Assembly: GCF_006874585.1 (NCBI RefSeq)
Contig: NZ_CP029761.1
Location: forward strand, 941,001 to 1,005,000
Reading direction: 5' to 3'
Length of the DNA stretch: 64,000 nt
Source: Sphingomonas sp. IC081
GTDB taxonomy: Bacteria; Pseudomonadota; Alphaproteobacteria; Sphingomonadales; Sphingomonadaceae
Shown here: piece by piece, positions 25,693 through 35,653 of the stretch
How the letters are laid out: each line of letters opens with the position of its first letter
Position numbering within the stretch: the stretch's first letter is position 1
Made by a program: the position numbers and the translations under genes
The notes under the pieces: generated by a model
Database searches by the model: none
Told to the model about the DNA's origin: nothing
What the model saw: only the letters and a program-made list of their open reading frames with translations

Positions 25693-26907
25693 ATGAATCC
25701 CATCACCGCCTCTCGTCGCCTGCTTGCCGCCCAGTTCCGCAATCCCAATCCGAAGCCTCGGAAATTCGGGCGCGCGCTGGTGTTTGCGCTGGCGGCCTCG
25801 GCGGGGCTGACGGTCGCCAACATCTATTACGGCCAGCCCATGCTCGGCCTGATGGAGCGTGACGTTCCTGGCGCCGCGATCACCTACGTGCCGACCGCCA
25901 CGCAGCTCGGCTACGCGGCGGGCCTCATGCTGCTGGTTCCCCTCGGCGATCTGGTCGAGCGCAAGCGGCTGATCGTCCTCCAGTGCATTGCCCTGGCGAT
26001 CGGGCTGGCGCTGGTCGCGATTGCGCCGAGCGGGGCGATGGTGCTGGCGGCATCGCTGGTGGTCGGCCTGCTGGCCTCGGTGGCGCAGCAGATCGTGCCG
26101 CTTGCGGCCAATCTCGCGCCGGAGGACAAGCGCGGCTCGGTGGTCGGAACGGTCATGGCCGGGCTGCTCTGCGGCATCCTCCTGAGCCGCACCCTGGCCG
26201 GGTTCGTGGGCGCCGAGTTCGGCTGGCGGGCGATGTTCGCACTGGCGGTGCCGCTGGCGCTGGGAACTGCCGGACTGCTGGCCTGGCAATTGCCGCGCAG
26301 TCAGCCCAAGCCTGCGGGCATGGGCTATGGCGGGCTGCTGGTCTCGCTCTGGGGGCTGTGGCGCGAATTTCCCGCGCTGCGCCTCGCCACCTTCACCCAG
26401 TGCACCCAGTTCGGCGTGTTCAGCGTGTTCTGGACGATCCTCGCACTGCATTTGCAGGAGCCGCGCTTCGGGCTCGGGTCGGAAGTGGCCGGGCTGTTCG
26501 GCATCCTCGGCGCTGCCGGGGTGCTGGCCGCGCCGATCGCCGGCCGGATCGCCGACCGCCGCGGGCCGCACATGGTGATCGTGGCGGCAAGCGCGTTCAC
26601 GCTGGCTTCCTGGCTGATCTTTGCATTCTGGACTTCGATCGCCGGGCTGGTGATCGGTGTCCTGGTGCTCGACTTCGCGATCCAGGCCAGCCAGATTTCC
26701 AACCAGAGCATCATCTATGCCCTGCGTCCTGAAGCGCGTTCGCGCATCAACACCGTCTACATGGGCACGATGTTCCTGGCCGGGGCGGTGAGTTCGGGGG
26801 CGGCGACGGTGGTCTGGCACCACTGGGGCTGGAACGGGGTGACGATGCTGGGCATCGCCATCGCTTCGGTCGGCATGGCGCTGCAGGGGCTGCGCCGCCG
26901 GGGCTAA
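25693..26907 (+). CDS. MFS transporter, drug-efflux type
   Basis: The 404-aa protein has 12 predicted membrane segments. The N-terminal pattern ASAGLTVANIYYGQPML and the loop motif GDLVERKRL place it in the DHA1/YgaY-like group that exports sugars or drugs; the substrate is unknown. The second half repeats the loop motif as GRIADRRGPHMV. Start taken at MNPITASRR (25693) with AAGG before it. Its TAA stop overlaps the TAG stop of oxyR on the other strand by two bases, leaving no room for a terminator. Confidence 0.85.
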   Translation: MNPITASRRLLAAQFRNPNPKPRKFGRALVFALAASAGLTVANIYYGQPMLGLMERDVPGAAITYVPTATQLGYAAGLMLLVPLGDLVERKRLIVLQCIALAIGLALVAIAPSGAMVLAASLVVGLLASVAQQIVPLAANLAPEDKRGSVVGTVMAGLLCGILLSRTLAGFVGAEFGWRAMFALAVPLALGTAGLLAWQLPRSQPKPAGMGYGGLLVSLWGLWREFPALRLATFTQCTQFGVFSVFWTILALHLQEPRFGLGSEVAGLFGILGAAGVLAAPIAGRIADRRGPHMVIVAASAFTLASWLIFAFWTSIAGLVIGVLVLDFAIQASQISNQSIIYALRPEARSRINTVYMGTMFLAGAVSSGAATVVWHHWGWNGVTMLGIAIASVGMALQGLRRRG

Positions 26908-27800
26908 CCGGCGCGCAGTTCGTCCGCGAGCAGTCGGAATTCTTCCGCGCGCGGCGAATTCCGGCGCCAGACCAGCGCGATCTCGCGGTTGGCGTGGGGG
27001 GAATTGAGCGGGCGGGCGACCACATTGGTGCCGTTCAGGATACCGGCATCGATGGCCATTTCCGGCAGCATCGTCAGGCCGAGCCCGTTGTCGACCATCT
27101 GCACCAGGGTGTGCAGGCTGGTGCCGATCATCGTCGCCGAAGCGCGCAGTTCCGGGCGGTTGCAGGCCGCCAGCGCGTGGTCTTTCAGGCAGTGCCCGTC
27201 TTCCAGCAGCAGCAGGCGATGCTCGTCGATGATGTCGGGGCCGACTTCCTCGGGTGGGTTGCGCGGATCGTCATTGGGAAAAGCGACGTAGAAGGCGTCG
27301 AGCTCGATGGTCTCCTTCTCCACTTCGCCGGTGGCGTAGGGCAGGGCGAGCAGCACGCAGTCGGCGCGGCCGTGGTGGAGCGATTCGATGGCGGCCTGGC
27401 TGGGTTCCTCGCGCAGGAACAGCTTGAGGTTCGGGCGCTCGCGGCGCAGGCGCGGCAGCATGCGGGGGAGCAGGAACGGCGCGATCGTCGGGATCACGCT
27501 CATGCGCACTTCGCCCGAGAGCGGCTTTCCGCTCGACTGCACGAGATCCGACAGTTCCTCGGTCTCGCGCAGGATGCGGTGGGCTTTTTCGACTACGGCA
27601 TTGCCCAGCGGGGTGAAGCGTACCGCCCGCTTGGTACGTTCGACCAGCGTGACGCCGAGCAGGGCCTCCAGATCGCGCAGGCCCGCCGAAAGCGTGGACT
27701 GCGAGACGAAGCAGGCATCCGCGGCACGGCCGAAATGGCCATGCTCATGAAGCGAGACAAGGTACTGAAGCTGCTTGAGCGTGGGCTGATAGACGGTCAC
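26904..27800 (-). CDS. oxyR: Hydrogen-peroxide-sensing LysR regulator OxyR
   Basis: LysR-type transcription factor of 298 aa. The N-terminal winged HTH is at LQYLVSLHEHGHFGRAADACFVSQSTLSAGLRDLE-type positions (about 11-45). The effector domain contains two cysteines nine residues apart (204 in LEDGHCLKDHAL and 213 in AACNRP), matching the spacing of the redox pair Cys199/Cys208 of E. coli OxyR, and the LPEMAI block follows. A peroxide-activated switch is therefore likely. The start is GTG 27800 at the conserved TLKQLQYL region. It lies downstream of rnd on the same strand, 73 bases apart. Confidence 0.9.
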   Translation of the reverse strand: MTVYQPTLKQLQYLVSLHEHGHFGRAADACFVSQSTLSAGLRDLEALLGVTLVERTKRAVRFTPLGNAVVEKAHRILRETEELSDLVQSSGKPLSGEVRMSVIPTIAPFLLPRMLPRLRRERPNLKLFLREEPSQAAIESLHHGRADCVLLALPYATGEVEKETIELDAFYVAFPNDDPRNPPEEVGPDIIDEHRLLLLEDGHCLKDHALAACNRPELRASATMIGTSLHTLVQMVDNGLGLTMLPEMAIDAGILNGTNVVARPLNSPHANREIALVWRRNSPRAEEFRLLADELRAG

Positions 27801-27873
27801 GCGCGGGCTATCGCACGAAGAGGGGCGCTTCGCCAACCATTTGCGCGCGATCCGTGAATTGAGGGCAGGCCGG

Positions 27874-29067
27874 TCACTCGGTGACCGGCACCTCTTCCGC
27901 ATCCTCGACACGAGTCATCTTCAGCTTGCCGTCGACGACCGCGAAGGCGAGCTTGCCCTCCACGAGGTCGAGGGCATCATGGCCGAAGACTTCGTAGCGC
28001 CAGCCTTCCAGGATCGGCAGGTTCTTGCGCACGCCGGCGGCCAGCAGTTCGAGGTCCTCGCTGCGCGCCAGCAGGCGGGCGGCCACGTCGATCTCGCGCG
28101 CGCGGATCTTGAGCAGCAGCTTGAGCAGGTCCGCCACCAGCGAGCCTTCCTTGCCGAGCGGCGCACCGCGCGGGGCGCGCGGCGGCATCTCGTCATCGGT
28201 CAGCGGCTGCGACTTGGCGATGGTGTTCATCAGGCGCTTGCCGATGTCGTTGTCCTTCCAGCCCTGCGAGAGGCCGCGCACCTTGGCAAGGTCCGACTGC
28301 TGCTTGGGCGGGTGGCTGGCGAGGTCGGCCAGTGTCTCGTCGCGGGCGATGCGGCCGCGCGGGATGTTCTTGCCCTGCGCCTCGATCTCGCGCCATTCGG
28401 CGATGGCCTTGAGGCGGCCGAGCATGGCGGCGTTGCGGCCGGCGGCCTTGATGCGCTTCCACGCCTCGGTGGGGTCGTTGCGGTAGTTGGCCGGATCGGC
28501 CAGCTTTTCCATTTCCTGGTCAAGCCACTGGCCGCGCCCGGTCTTCATCAGGCGCTTGAGGATCTTGGGGAAGATCTTGGCCAGATGGGTGACGTCGCCG
28601 ATGGCGTATTCGATCTGGCGTTCGGTCAGCGGGCGGCGCGACCAGTCGGTGAAGCGGGCGCCCTTGTCGATGGTCAGGCCCTGCCACGATTCGACCAGGT
28701 TCGAATAGCCGATCTGCTCCGACTGGCTGATCGCCATCATCGCGATCTGCGTGTCGAAGATCGGATGCGGGGTGCGGCCGGTGAAGTTGTAGATGATCTC
28801 GACGTCCTGGCCGCCGGCGTGGAAGACCTTGAGCACGTCCTCGTTGTCGGTCAGCAGGTCGAGCAGCGGAGACAGGTCGAGCCCGTCCGCCTTCGGATCG
28901 ACGGCGGCGGCTTCCTCGGTATTGGCGATCTGCACGAGGCAGAGTTCGGGCCAATAGGTGTTCTCGCGCATGAACTCGGTATCCACCGTCACGAAATCCG
29001 ATTTCGCGAGGCGTTCGCACAGAGCGGCGAGCTCTTCCGTCTTTGTAATAAGCGGGTGAATGATCAT
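27874..29067 (-). CDS. rnd: Ribonuclease D
   Basis: 3'-5' exoribonuclease for tRNA maturation, 397 aa. The DEDD exonuclease domain shows VTVDTEFMREN (first Asp/Glu), FHAGGQDVEIIYN, FDTQIAMMA and YAIGDVTHL. An HRDC domain (about residues 210-290) and a second helical region follow. Start at MIIHPLITKT. The C-terminus ends in Glu/Asp-rich sequence (VEDAEEVPVTE). oxyR lies downstream. Confidence 0.94.
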   Translation of the reverse strand: MIIHPLITKTEELAALCERLAKSDFVTVDTEFMRENTYWPELCLVQIANTEEAAAVDPKADGLDLSPLLDLLTDNEDVLKVFHAGGQDVEIIYNFTGRTPHPIFDTQIAMMAISQSEQIGYSNLVESWQGLTIDKGARFTDWSRRPLTERQIEYAIGDVTHLAKIFPKILKRLMKTGRGQWLDQEMEKLADPANYRNDPTEAWKRIKAAGRNAAMLGRLKAIAEWREIEAQGKNIPRGRIARDETLADLASHPPKQQSDLAKVRGLSQGWKDNDIGKRLMNTIAKSQPLTDDEMPPRAPRGAPLGKEGSLVADLLKLLLKIRAREIDVAARLLARSEDLELLAAGVRKNLPILEGWRYEVFGHDALDLVEGKLAFAVVDGKLKMTRVEDAEEVPVTE

Positions 29068-29158
29068 TGCGACTGCGGCGTTACGCCGAACCGGGCGGGG
29101 GATCAATCTCCCCGACCGGTCCGACTCCCAGTTTTGTCGGAGAAATCCGGCGACGATG

Positions 29159-30571
29159 CTATTTTTTGCCGAACAGGCGTTCGAGCAGGCTGCTGACCAG
29201 GCTGGCCGGGCGCTCTTCCTCGATCGCGATGGTCTCGCGGTCGACGAAGCGGCGGCGCAGCTGGGTGCCGGTGACGTGGATGCCCGGCGGCGGCAGGTGC
29301 AGCGCTTCCTCGTCCTCCTGAACCGGCATCGCTTCGCGTGCGGGTTCGAGAACCGGAAGGGGCGCGGTCGCAGGCGTGGCGGTCGCCGCCATGCGCAGGC
29401 CGTCGAGCGCGGCATAGTCGGTTGCGGCGTCGGTTGCGGCCAGCTCCGCCGTTTCCTCGCTTTCGAGGTCATGGTGCTGTGTTTCGGCGGGCCAGTCGTC
29501 GAAGCCGGCAGCCTCGAAATCGGCCGCGCCAAAGTCGATCCGTTCCTGTGCCTGCGGGTACTGGCGGAACACGCTGCCGGGCAGTTCATCGGCGGAAGGG
29601 GGCTGCCCGGGGGCGCCGAACAGCGGCGGCGCGGTCTCGGTCGATGCCTCCTCTTGCGCCAGCGGCGGTGCAAAAGGCGCGCGGCCGGTATCGAAGATCG
29701 GCGCCGGGAGTTCGGTGGGCTGCAGATCGGACGGCGTCAGGTCCGATGAGGGCAGGTCCAAAGAGGGCAGGTGTGGGGGCGGCGCGGGCATCGCGGCAAG
29801 ATGCGCGCCGAGGTCCAGCGGGCGGCGCTCCAGCACGGCGCCGATCCCGCGGGCGGCGGGCGCCGGTCCGGTCGATACGAAGCCATCGCGCGCACTCGCG
29901 GCCGGGGCCTCGAACCAGGGGTAGGCCTCGTTGCTGCCCACCAGCACCGCCATGGCGCGGGGAAGTCCCTCTGCGGCAACCTTGTCGCGCACGGCCTGGT
30001 GGATCAGTACGGCGAGATAGCAGGCACCGACCACGAAGCCGCGCTGTTCCTCGGGTGTTGCGCTGCCGCTGCGGCAATGGTTCTCAAGCGCGGCGATCAC
30101 GGCGTTGAGATCGTCGAGCCCGGCTACTCGCAAGGTGTCGTCGAGGTCCTCGAAAGCCCCCTGCCAGGCATTGGTCGTGCCGGTATAGCCGGCGCAGAGT
30201 CCGTCGCGATCGGCGTGGGAGAAGCCCCAGGCCTGGTCGGTATAATATGTGGTCTCGAATGCGAGAGTGGGGGCGCCGCCGAAACCCGCCTGCATTCCGC
30301 AGACATCGATGCCGATCGCGGTGATCGGATCGCCGGGGCTGTCGAGTTCGCCGATCCGTTCGATCAGGCGGTCCCAGCCGGTGACTTCGAGTTCCGACGC
30401 GGCAATGAACCGGAAGCGCGCGGGCAGGGGCTGTCCCTCGCCGCACAAGTAGCCAAGTTCGGCCTTGAGCGCGCGGGCGGCCTGATCGGCGTCGCCGGCG
30501 CGCAGCATGGACTCGATCGCGAGGCGGAATTGGCTTTCCGGCCTGCCGTCGACCGTGACGTCCGCAAGCAT
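29159..30571 (-). CDS. Unknown protein with globular N-half and Pro-rich C-half
   Basis: The 470-aa protein was not recognised. Residues about 1-230 look globular, with a repeated acidic style and conserved-looking GYLCGEGQPLPARFRFIA and GFVVGACYLAVLIHQAVRDKV. Residues about 230-420 are low complexity and Pro/Ala/Asp-rich (for example LPSLDLPSSDLTPSDLQPTE). The last 40 residues are charged and end LVSSLLERLFGKK, an amphipathic tail. No signal peptide or membrane segment. ATG 30571 has GGAGA 8 bases upstream; ATG 30577 is too close to it. It is divergent from aspS. No function is proposed. Confidence 0.7.
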   Translation of the reverse strand: MLADVTVDGRPESQFRLAIESMLRAGDADQAARALKAELGYLCGEGQPLPARFRFIAASELEVTGWDRLIERIGELDSPGDPITAIGIDVCGMQAGFGGAPTLAFETTYYTDQAWGFSHADRDGLCAGYTGTTNAWQGAFEDLDDTLRVAGLDDLNAVIAALENHCRSGSATPEEQRGFVVGACYLAVLIHQAVRDKVAAEGLPRAMAVLVGSNEAYPWFEAPAASARDGFVSTGPAPAARGIGAVLERRPLDLGAHLAAMPAPPPHLPSLDLPSSDLTPSDLQPTELPAPIFDTGRAPFAPPLAQEEASTETAPPLFGAPGQPPSADELPGSVFRQYPQAQERIDFGAADFEAAGFDDWPAETQHHDLESEETAELAATDAATDYAALDGLRMAATATPATAPLPVLEPAREAMPVQEDEEALHLPPPGIHVTGTQLRRRFVDRETIAIEEERPASLVSSLLERLFGKK

Positions 30572-30831
30572 TGTCATTCTCCATGAGACCCTTTGATGCG
30601 GGGATAGCTCCGCAATGGTTGATACCGGGTTACCGCGGCCGCTATGTCTGGCGCGCGCGCTTGCGGCAGCGGCTGCGCATGCGGGGCAAAAGTGCGTCAA
30701 AGGCGGGGTGGAGCGTGTCCAGGGCCGGGCGGGGCGCGCGAATGCAAATCCCCATCTGGAAATAATCCGGCCACTCGACTAGGGGGCACGGCTTGCAACC
30801 TGTTTCAGATCAAGAGAAGCGCGAGCCCGCC

Positions 30832-32622
30832 ATGACTCATCCCTATCGCTCCCACACCTGCGGCGCCCTGACCGCTGCCGAGGTCGGCCAGGCCGTCCGC
30901 CTCTCGGGCTGGGTGCATCGCAAGCGCGATCACGGCGGCGTGCTCTTCGTCGATCTGCGCGATCACTACGGCATCACCCAGATCGTCACCGACAGCGACA
31001 GCCCGGCGCTGGCCGTGCTCGATTCGCTGCGTGTCGAATCGGTGGTCACCATCGAGGGCGAAGTGAAGGCCCGCAGCGCCTCCACCGTGAACCCGAACCT
31101 GCCGACCGGCGAGATCGAGGTCTACGCCCGCGCCGTGACCGTCCAGGCGAAGGCCGAGGAACTGCCGATGCCGGTCGCCGGCGAGCAGGAATATCCCGAG
31201 GATATCCGCCTGCGCTATCGTTTTCTCGACCTGCGCCGCGAGACGCTGCACGCCAACATCGTCAAGCGCACCAAGATCATCTCGGACATGCGCCGCAAGA
31301 TGGAAGGCATCGGCTTCACCGAATACGCGACGCCGATCCTGACTGCCTCGTCGCCCGAAGGCGCGCGCGACTTCCTGGTGCCCAGCCGCATCCACGCCGG
31401 CAAGTTCTACGCGCTGCCGCAGGCGCCGCAGCAGTACAAGCAGCTGCTGATGGTCGCCGGTTTCGACCGCTACTTCCAGATCGCCCCCTGCTTCCGCGAC
31501 GAGGACCCGCGCGCCGACCGTCTGCCGGGCGAGTTCTACCAGCTCGACCTCGAAATGAGCTTCGTGACCCAGGAAGAGATCTGGGAAACCATGGAGCCGG
31601 TGCTCCAGAGCGTGTTCGCCGATTTCGCCGAAGGCAAGCCGGTCACCCCGGCAGGCAGCTTCCGCCGCATTCCGCACGCCCAGTCGATGCTGGATTACGG
31701 TTCGGACAAGCCCGATCTGCGCAACCCGCTGATCATCAAGGACGTGACCGAGCACTTTGTCGAATCGGGCTTTGGCATCTTTGCGGGCATTGTCGCGAAC
31801 GGCGGCGTGATCCGCGCGATCCCGGCTCCGGGTGCGGGCGCGGGCAGCCGCAAGTTCTTCGACGACATGAACGTCTGGGCGCGCGGTGAAGGCTATTCGG
31901 GCCTTGGTTATATCAACATCAAGGACGGCGTCCCCGGCGGCCCGATCGCCAAGAACCACGGCGAGGAAAAGACCGCCGCGCTGATCGAGGCGCTGGGCCT
32001 TGGCCCGAACGACGGCGTGTTCTTCGCCGCCGGCAAGGAAGAGCAGGCCGCCAAGCTGGCAGGGCTCGCCCGTATCCGCACCGGCGAGCAGCTCGACCTG
32101 ATCGACAAGGACCGCTTCGAGCTGTGCTGGATCGTCGACTTCCCGTTCTACGAATGGGACGAGGACAACAAGAAGGTCGACTTCGCGCACAACCCGTTCT
32201 CGATGCCGCAGGGCGGCATGGAAGCGCTGGAAGGCCAGGACCCGCTGACGATCAAGGCGTACCAGTACGACCTCGTCTGCAACGGTTTCGAAATCGCCTC
32301 GGGCTCGATCCGTAACCAGTCGCCGGAACTGATGGTCAAGGCCTTCGAGATGGTCGGCCTGACCAAGGCTGACGTCGAGGAGCGCTTCGGCGGTCTCTAC
32401 CGCGCCTTCCAGTACGGCGCCCCGCCGCACGGCGGCATGGCGGCCGGTGTCGATCGCATCGTGATGCTGCTTTGCGGCGCGCAGAACCTGCGTGAAGTGG
32501 CGCTGTTCCCGATGAACCAGCGCGCCGAAGACCTGCTGATGGGCGCGCCGACCCCGGCCGAGCCCAAGCAGCTGCGCGAACTGCACATGCGTGTAGTGGA
32601 GCCGCAGAAGCCGGCGGCCTGA
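30832..32622 (+). CDS. aspS: Aspartyl-tRNA synthetase
   Basis: Class II synthetase charging tRNA-Asp, 596 aa. It has the N-terminal OB-fold ([19 protein letters not shown]), motif 2 ([19 protein letters not shown]), the bacterial GAD insertion (about residues 285-420), and motif 3 ([13 protein letters not shown]). Full length for the bacterial type. Start at [11 protein letters not shown] after a purine-rich AAGAGAAG. Whether it is discriminating or also makes Asp-tRNA-Asn cannot be told by eye. Confidence 0.97.
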   Translation: MTHPYRSHTCGALTAAEVGQAVRLSGWVHRKRDHGGVLFVDLRDHYGITQIVTDSDSPALAVLDSLRVESVVTIEGEVKARSASTVNPNLPTGEIEVYARAVTVQAKAEELPMPVAGEQEYPEDIRLRYRFLDLRRETLHANIVKRTKIISDMRRKMEGIGFTEYATPILTASSPEGARDFLVPSRIHAGKFYALPQAPQQYKQLLMVAGFDRYFQIAPCFRDEDPRADRLPGEFYQLDLEMSFVTQEEIWETMEPVLQSVFADFAEGKPVTPAGSFRRIPHAQSMLDYGSDKPDLRNPLIIKDVTEHFVESGFGIFAGIVANGGVIRAIPAPGAGAGSRKFFDDMNVWARGEGYSGLGYINIKDGVPGGPIAKNHGEEKTAALIEALGLGPNDGVFFAAGKEEQAAKLAGLARIRTGEQLDLIDKDRFELCWIVDFPFYEWDEDNKKVDFAHNPFSMPQGGMEALEGQDPLTIKAYQYDLVCNGFEIASGSIRNQSPELMVKAFEMVGLTKADVEERFGGLYRAFQYGAPPHGGMAAGVDRIVMLLCGAQNLREVALFPMNQRAEDLLMGAPTPAEPKQLRELHMRVVEPQKPAA

Positions 32623-32646
32623 CAGCAGGCTGTTTGCCTCCAAAAG

Positions 32647-32673
32647 AAGACCCCGGTTTTCCGGGGTCTTTTT
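32647..32673 (+). terminator. Rho-independent terminator after aspS
   Basis: A 10-bp perfect stem AAGACCCCGG / CCGGGGTCTT with a TTTT loop is followed by further T residues. It starts 25 bases past the aspS stop. Confidence 0.92.
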
Positions 32674-32855
32674 CGCCGAGGCGGCTGAAGAATGGGCGAT
32701 ATGGGCTGGAAAAGCCCGGCGCAGGTCGATAAGGACGCCTGCGATGCCTCGCGCGACGGCACCAACTTGCGCGCGAGGCTTGCCAGCGCCCCGCCCAATC
32801 ATTAGGGCGGCTGGCGAGATACAATACTGACCGATTTTTGAAGGGGTCTATTCAC

Positions 32856-33092
32856 ATGAGCGATACCGCCGATCGGGTTAAGAAGATCGTCGTCGAGCAC
32901 CTCGGCGTGGAAGCCGACAAGGTCACCGAAGAAGCAAGCTTCATCGACGATCTGGGCGCTGACTCGCTCGACATCGTCGAGCTGGTCATGGCGTTCGAAG
33001 AAGAATTCGGCGTCGAGATCCCGGACGATGCGGCTGAAAAGATCAGCACCGTCTCCGATGCGATCAAGTACATCGAAGAGAACAAGGGCTGA
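32856..33092 (+). CDS. acpP: Acyl carrier protein
   Basis: The 78-aa carrier of growing acyl chains. It has the phosphopantetheine site [14 protein letters not shown], with Ser37, within the usual strongly acidic four-helix sequence. Start at [10 protein letters not shown]; the frame extends six residues upstream. It is followed by fabF, the usual pair. Confidence 0.98.
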   Translation: MSDTADRVKKIVVEHLGVEADKVTEEASFIDDLGADSLDIVELVMAFEEEFGVEIPDDAAEKISTVSDAIKYIEENKG

Positions 33093-33111
33093 TCCGGCCT
33101 TCGGTCACAAT

Positions 33112-33138
33112 GGCGTCTCCGGTCTCGGCCGGGGCGCC
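33112..33138 (+). terminator. Hairpin between acpP and fabF
   Basis: GGCGTCTCCGG pairs with CCGGGGCGCC (one bulged base) around TCTCGG and is followed by TTGTGT. It could attenuate readthrough from the highly expressed acpP into fabF. Confidence 0.5.
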
Positions 33139-33261
33139 TTGTGTCCACTCACGGATTGAAATCGACAGGCTCGACCTCTAAGGGGGCGGGCCTGTTGCCG
33201 TTTCTGCCGGTGGAGTTTCCAGCGGTGCAACCACGGCCTATTTGAGTTTTGGAGAGCGTGA

Positions 33262-34521
33262 ATGCGTCGCGTCGTCGTAACCGGTCTTGGTCTGGTCACC
33301 CCGCTCGGGGCTGATGTCGAGACCACCTGGGCCAACATCCTTGCTAGCAAGAGCGGTGCGGGTCCGATCACCAAGTTCGATGCTTCGGACCAGAAGTGCC
33401 AGATCGCCTGCGAAGTGAAGCCGGCCGATCATGAGTACGGGTTCGATGCCGGCAAGCGCGTTGATCACAAGATCCAGCGCCAGGTCGATCCCTTCATCGT
33501 CTTCGGCATCGATGCCGCTGGCCAGGCGCTCGAGGACGCCGGTCTCACCGACATGAGCGAGGAAGACAAGCTCATGGCGGGCTGCTCGATCGGTTCGGGC
33601 ATCGGCGGTCTGCCGGGCATCGAAAGCGAATCGCTGGTTCTGGCCGAAAAGGGCCCCGGCCGCGTCTCGCCGCACTTCGTCCACGGCCGCCTGATCAACC
33701 TGATCTCGGGCCAGGTCTCGATCAAGTACGGCCTCAAGGGGCCGAACCACGCGGTCGTCACCGCCTGCTCGACCGGCGCCCACTCGATCGGCGATGCCGC
33801 ACGCATGATCAAGGACGGCGATGCCGACATCATGCTTGCGGGCGGCGCCGAATCGACTGTCTGCCCGATCGGCATTGCCGGTTTCGCGCAGGCCCGCGCG
33901 CTCAACTGCAGCTACAACGACCGCCCTGAACAGGCGAGCCGCCCTTACGACAAGGATCGTGACGGCTTCGTCATGGGCGAGGGCGCCGGCGTTCTTGTCC
34001 TCGAGGAATACGAGCACGCCAAGGCCCGCGGCGCGAAGATCTACTGCGAAGTGATCGGCTACGGCCTTTCGGGCGATGCCTTCCACGTCACCGCTCCGCA
34101 TCCAGACGGCGACGGTGCCTACCGCTCGATGCAGATGGCGCTGAAGAAGGCGGGCATGACCCCGGCCGACATCGACTACATCAACGCCCACGGCACTTCG
34201 ACCATGGCCGACACCATCGAACTGGGCGCCGTGCGCCGCCTGTTCGGCGATGCCATCGGCTCGGTGTCGATGAGCTCGACCAAGTCGGCCATCGGCCACC
34301 TGCTCGGCGGTGCCGGCGCGGTCGAATCGATCTTCTGCATCCTGGCGATGCGTGACCAGATCGTGCCGCCCACGCTCAATCTCGACACCCCGGACGAGGG
34401 CTGCGAGGGCGTCGACCTGGTTCCCCACGTCGCGCGCAAGCGTGAGGTGCGCGCGGTGCTGAACAACTCGTTCGGCTTCGGCGGCACCAACGCCAGCCTG
34501 GTGATGCGCAAGATCGACTGA
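33262..34521 (+). CDS. fabF: 3-oxoacyl-ACP synthase II (KAS II)
   Basis: Elongates acyl-ACP by condensation with malonyl-ACP. The 419-aa thiolase-fold protein has the Cys-His-His triad: Cys169 in VVTACSTGAHS, His310 in NAHGTSTMADT, His346 in SAIGHLLGGAG. The Gly-rich end NNSFGFGGTNASLVM is present. It is full length and precedes mltG by 21 bases, the usual alphaproteobacterial order. Confidence 0.97.
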   Translation: MRRVVVTGLGLVTPLGADVETTWANILASKSGAGPITKFDASDQKCQIACEVKPADHEYGFDAGKRVDHKIQRQVDPFIVFGIDAAGQALEDAGLTDMSEEDKLMAGCSIGSGIGGLPGIESESLVLAEKGPGRVSPHFVHGRLINLISGQVSIKYGLKGPNHAVVTACSTGAHSIGDAARMIKDGDADIMLAGGAESTVCPIGIAGFAQARALNCSYNDRPEQASRPYDKDRDGFVMGEGAGVLVLEEYEHAKARGAKIYCEVIGYGLSGDAFHVTAPHPDGDGAYRSMQMALKKAGMTPADIDYINAHGTSTMADTIELGAVRRLFGDAIGSVSMSSTKSAIGHLLGGAGAVESIFCILAMRDQIVPPTLNLDTPDEGCEGVDLVPHVARKREVRAVLNNSFGFGGTNASLVMRKID

Positions 34522-34542
34522 TCGCGAAAGGCTGAAGAGGCG

Positions 34543-35517
34543 ATGATGTCGCGGCGCAACTGGTTTATCGTCGCGGCCATCGGCCTGTCGGCGGTGATCG
34601 CCCTCTGGTCCTTCGTGGGCGGCTGGTACGGTTCCGGCCCGCTCGCGAAGGACACCCATTTCATTGTTCCCAACGGGGCGAGCCTCGCCTCGGTGGCAGA
34701 GCGGCTGGAAAAACAGGGCGCGATCCGCTCTGCCAGCGGCTTTGCGCTGCGCGCCCGCGTGTTCGGCGGCGGCGGCGCGATCAAGGCGGGCGAGTTCGCC
34801 ATTCCCGCCCACGCCAGTTCCTCGCGCATCCTGGCGATCATCTCCAGCGACGATGTGATCCGCCGCTTCGTCACCGTGCCGGAGGGCATGCCCTCGATCA
34901 TGGTGCAGGAACGCTTGATGGCGCAGAGCGGTCTGACCGGCGACGTCGCCGTGCCGGACGAAGGCTCGATCCTCCCGGACAGCTACGCCTTCGGCAAGGG
35001 TGAAAGCCGTGAGGACGTGCTGCGCCGCATGCAGGCGGCCATGCGGCGGACGCTGGCCGAACTTTGGGACAAGCGCGACCAGGGTCTGGTGGTGAAGACG
35101 CCCGGGCAGGCCGTCATTCTTGCCTCGATCGTCGAGAAGGAAACCGGCAAGCCCTCCGAGCGGACGATGGTGGCCGGGCTCTATTCCAACCGCCTGCGCA
35201 TCGGCATGCCGCTGCAGGCCGATCCTACGATCATCTACCCGATCACCCGGGGCAAGCCGCTCGGCCGCCGGATCCTCCAGTCGGAGATCCGCGCCGTCAA
35301 CGACTACAATACCTACTCGATGCCCGGCCTGCCCAAGTACCCGATCACCAACCCGGGCAAGGCCTCTATCGAGGCGGTGCTGCACCCGGCCAAGACCGGC
35401 GCGCTCTACATGGTTGCCGATGGGACCGGTGGCCACGCTTTTGCCTCGACGCTGGCCGAGCACAACGAGAACGTGAAGAAGTGGTTCGCGATCCGCCGCG
35501 CGCGCGGCGAGATCTGA
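34543..35517 (+). CDS. mltG: Endolytic murein transglycosylase MltG
   Basis: Inner-membrane lytic transglycosylase that cuts nascent glycan strands and sets their length. The 324-aa product has one N-terminal membrane segment (about residues 7-25) and a LysM-like region. The YceG catalytic block is ASIVEKETGKPSERTMVAGLYSNRL-like, with the catalytic Glu in EKETG, followed by LQADPTIIYP and YNTYSMPGLPKYPITNPG-like sequence. Start at the first of two ATGs; the second, 34546, is equally possible. Confidence 0.95.
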   Translation: MMSRRNWFIVAAIGLSAVIALWSFVGGWYGSGPLAKDTHFIVPNGASLASVAERLEKQGAIRSASGFALRARVFGGGGAIKAGEFAIPAHASSSRILAIISSDDVIRRFVTVPEGMPSIMVQERLMAQSGLTGDVAVPDEGSILPDSYAFGKGESREDVLRRMQAAMRRTLAELWDKRDQGLVVKTPGQAVILASIVEKETGKPSERTMVAGLYSNRLRIGMPLQADPTIIYPITRGKPLGRRILQSEIRAVNDYNTYSMPGLPKYPITNPGKASIEAVLHPAKTGALYMVADGTGGHAFASTLAEHNENVKKWFAIRRARGEI

Positions 35518-35539
35518 GGTCGCGATAAACGGGCAGGGG

Positions 35540-35589
35540 CGGTCAGGCGCGGACGGGCGCGGACGGGCGCGGACAAGGGGGGGGGGGGG
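35540..35589 (+). repeat. Tandem 10-base repeats followed by a 13-G run
   Basis: Three tandem copies of GGCGCGGACG/A (about 35546-35575) lead into AA and then thirteen G residues (35577-35589), followed by CGTGGCGCCC. It lies in the spacer between convergent mltG and the membrane protein at 35654. The length of the G run is the kind of feature prone to replication slippage or to base-calling error. Confidence 0.8.
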
Positions 35590-35653
35590 CGTGGCGCCCG
35601 CTGCCCGCCCCGGGCCGTTTGCCAAGGGCCCGCGCCAATGCCCTGGGCCTGCG

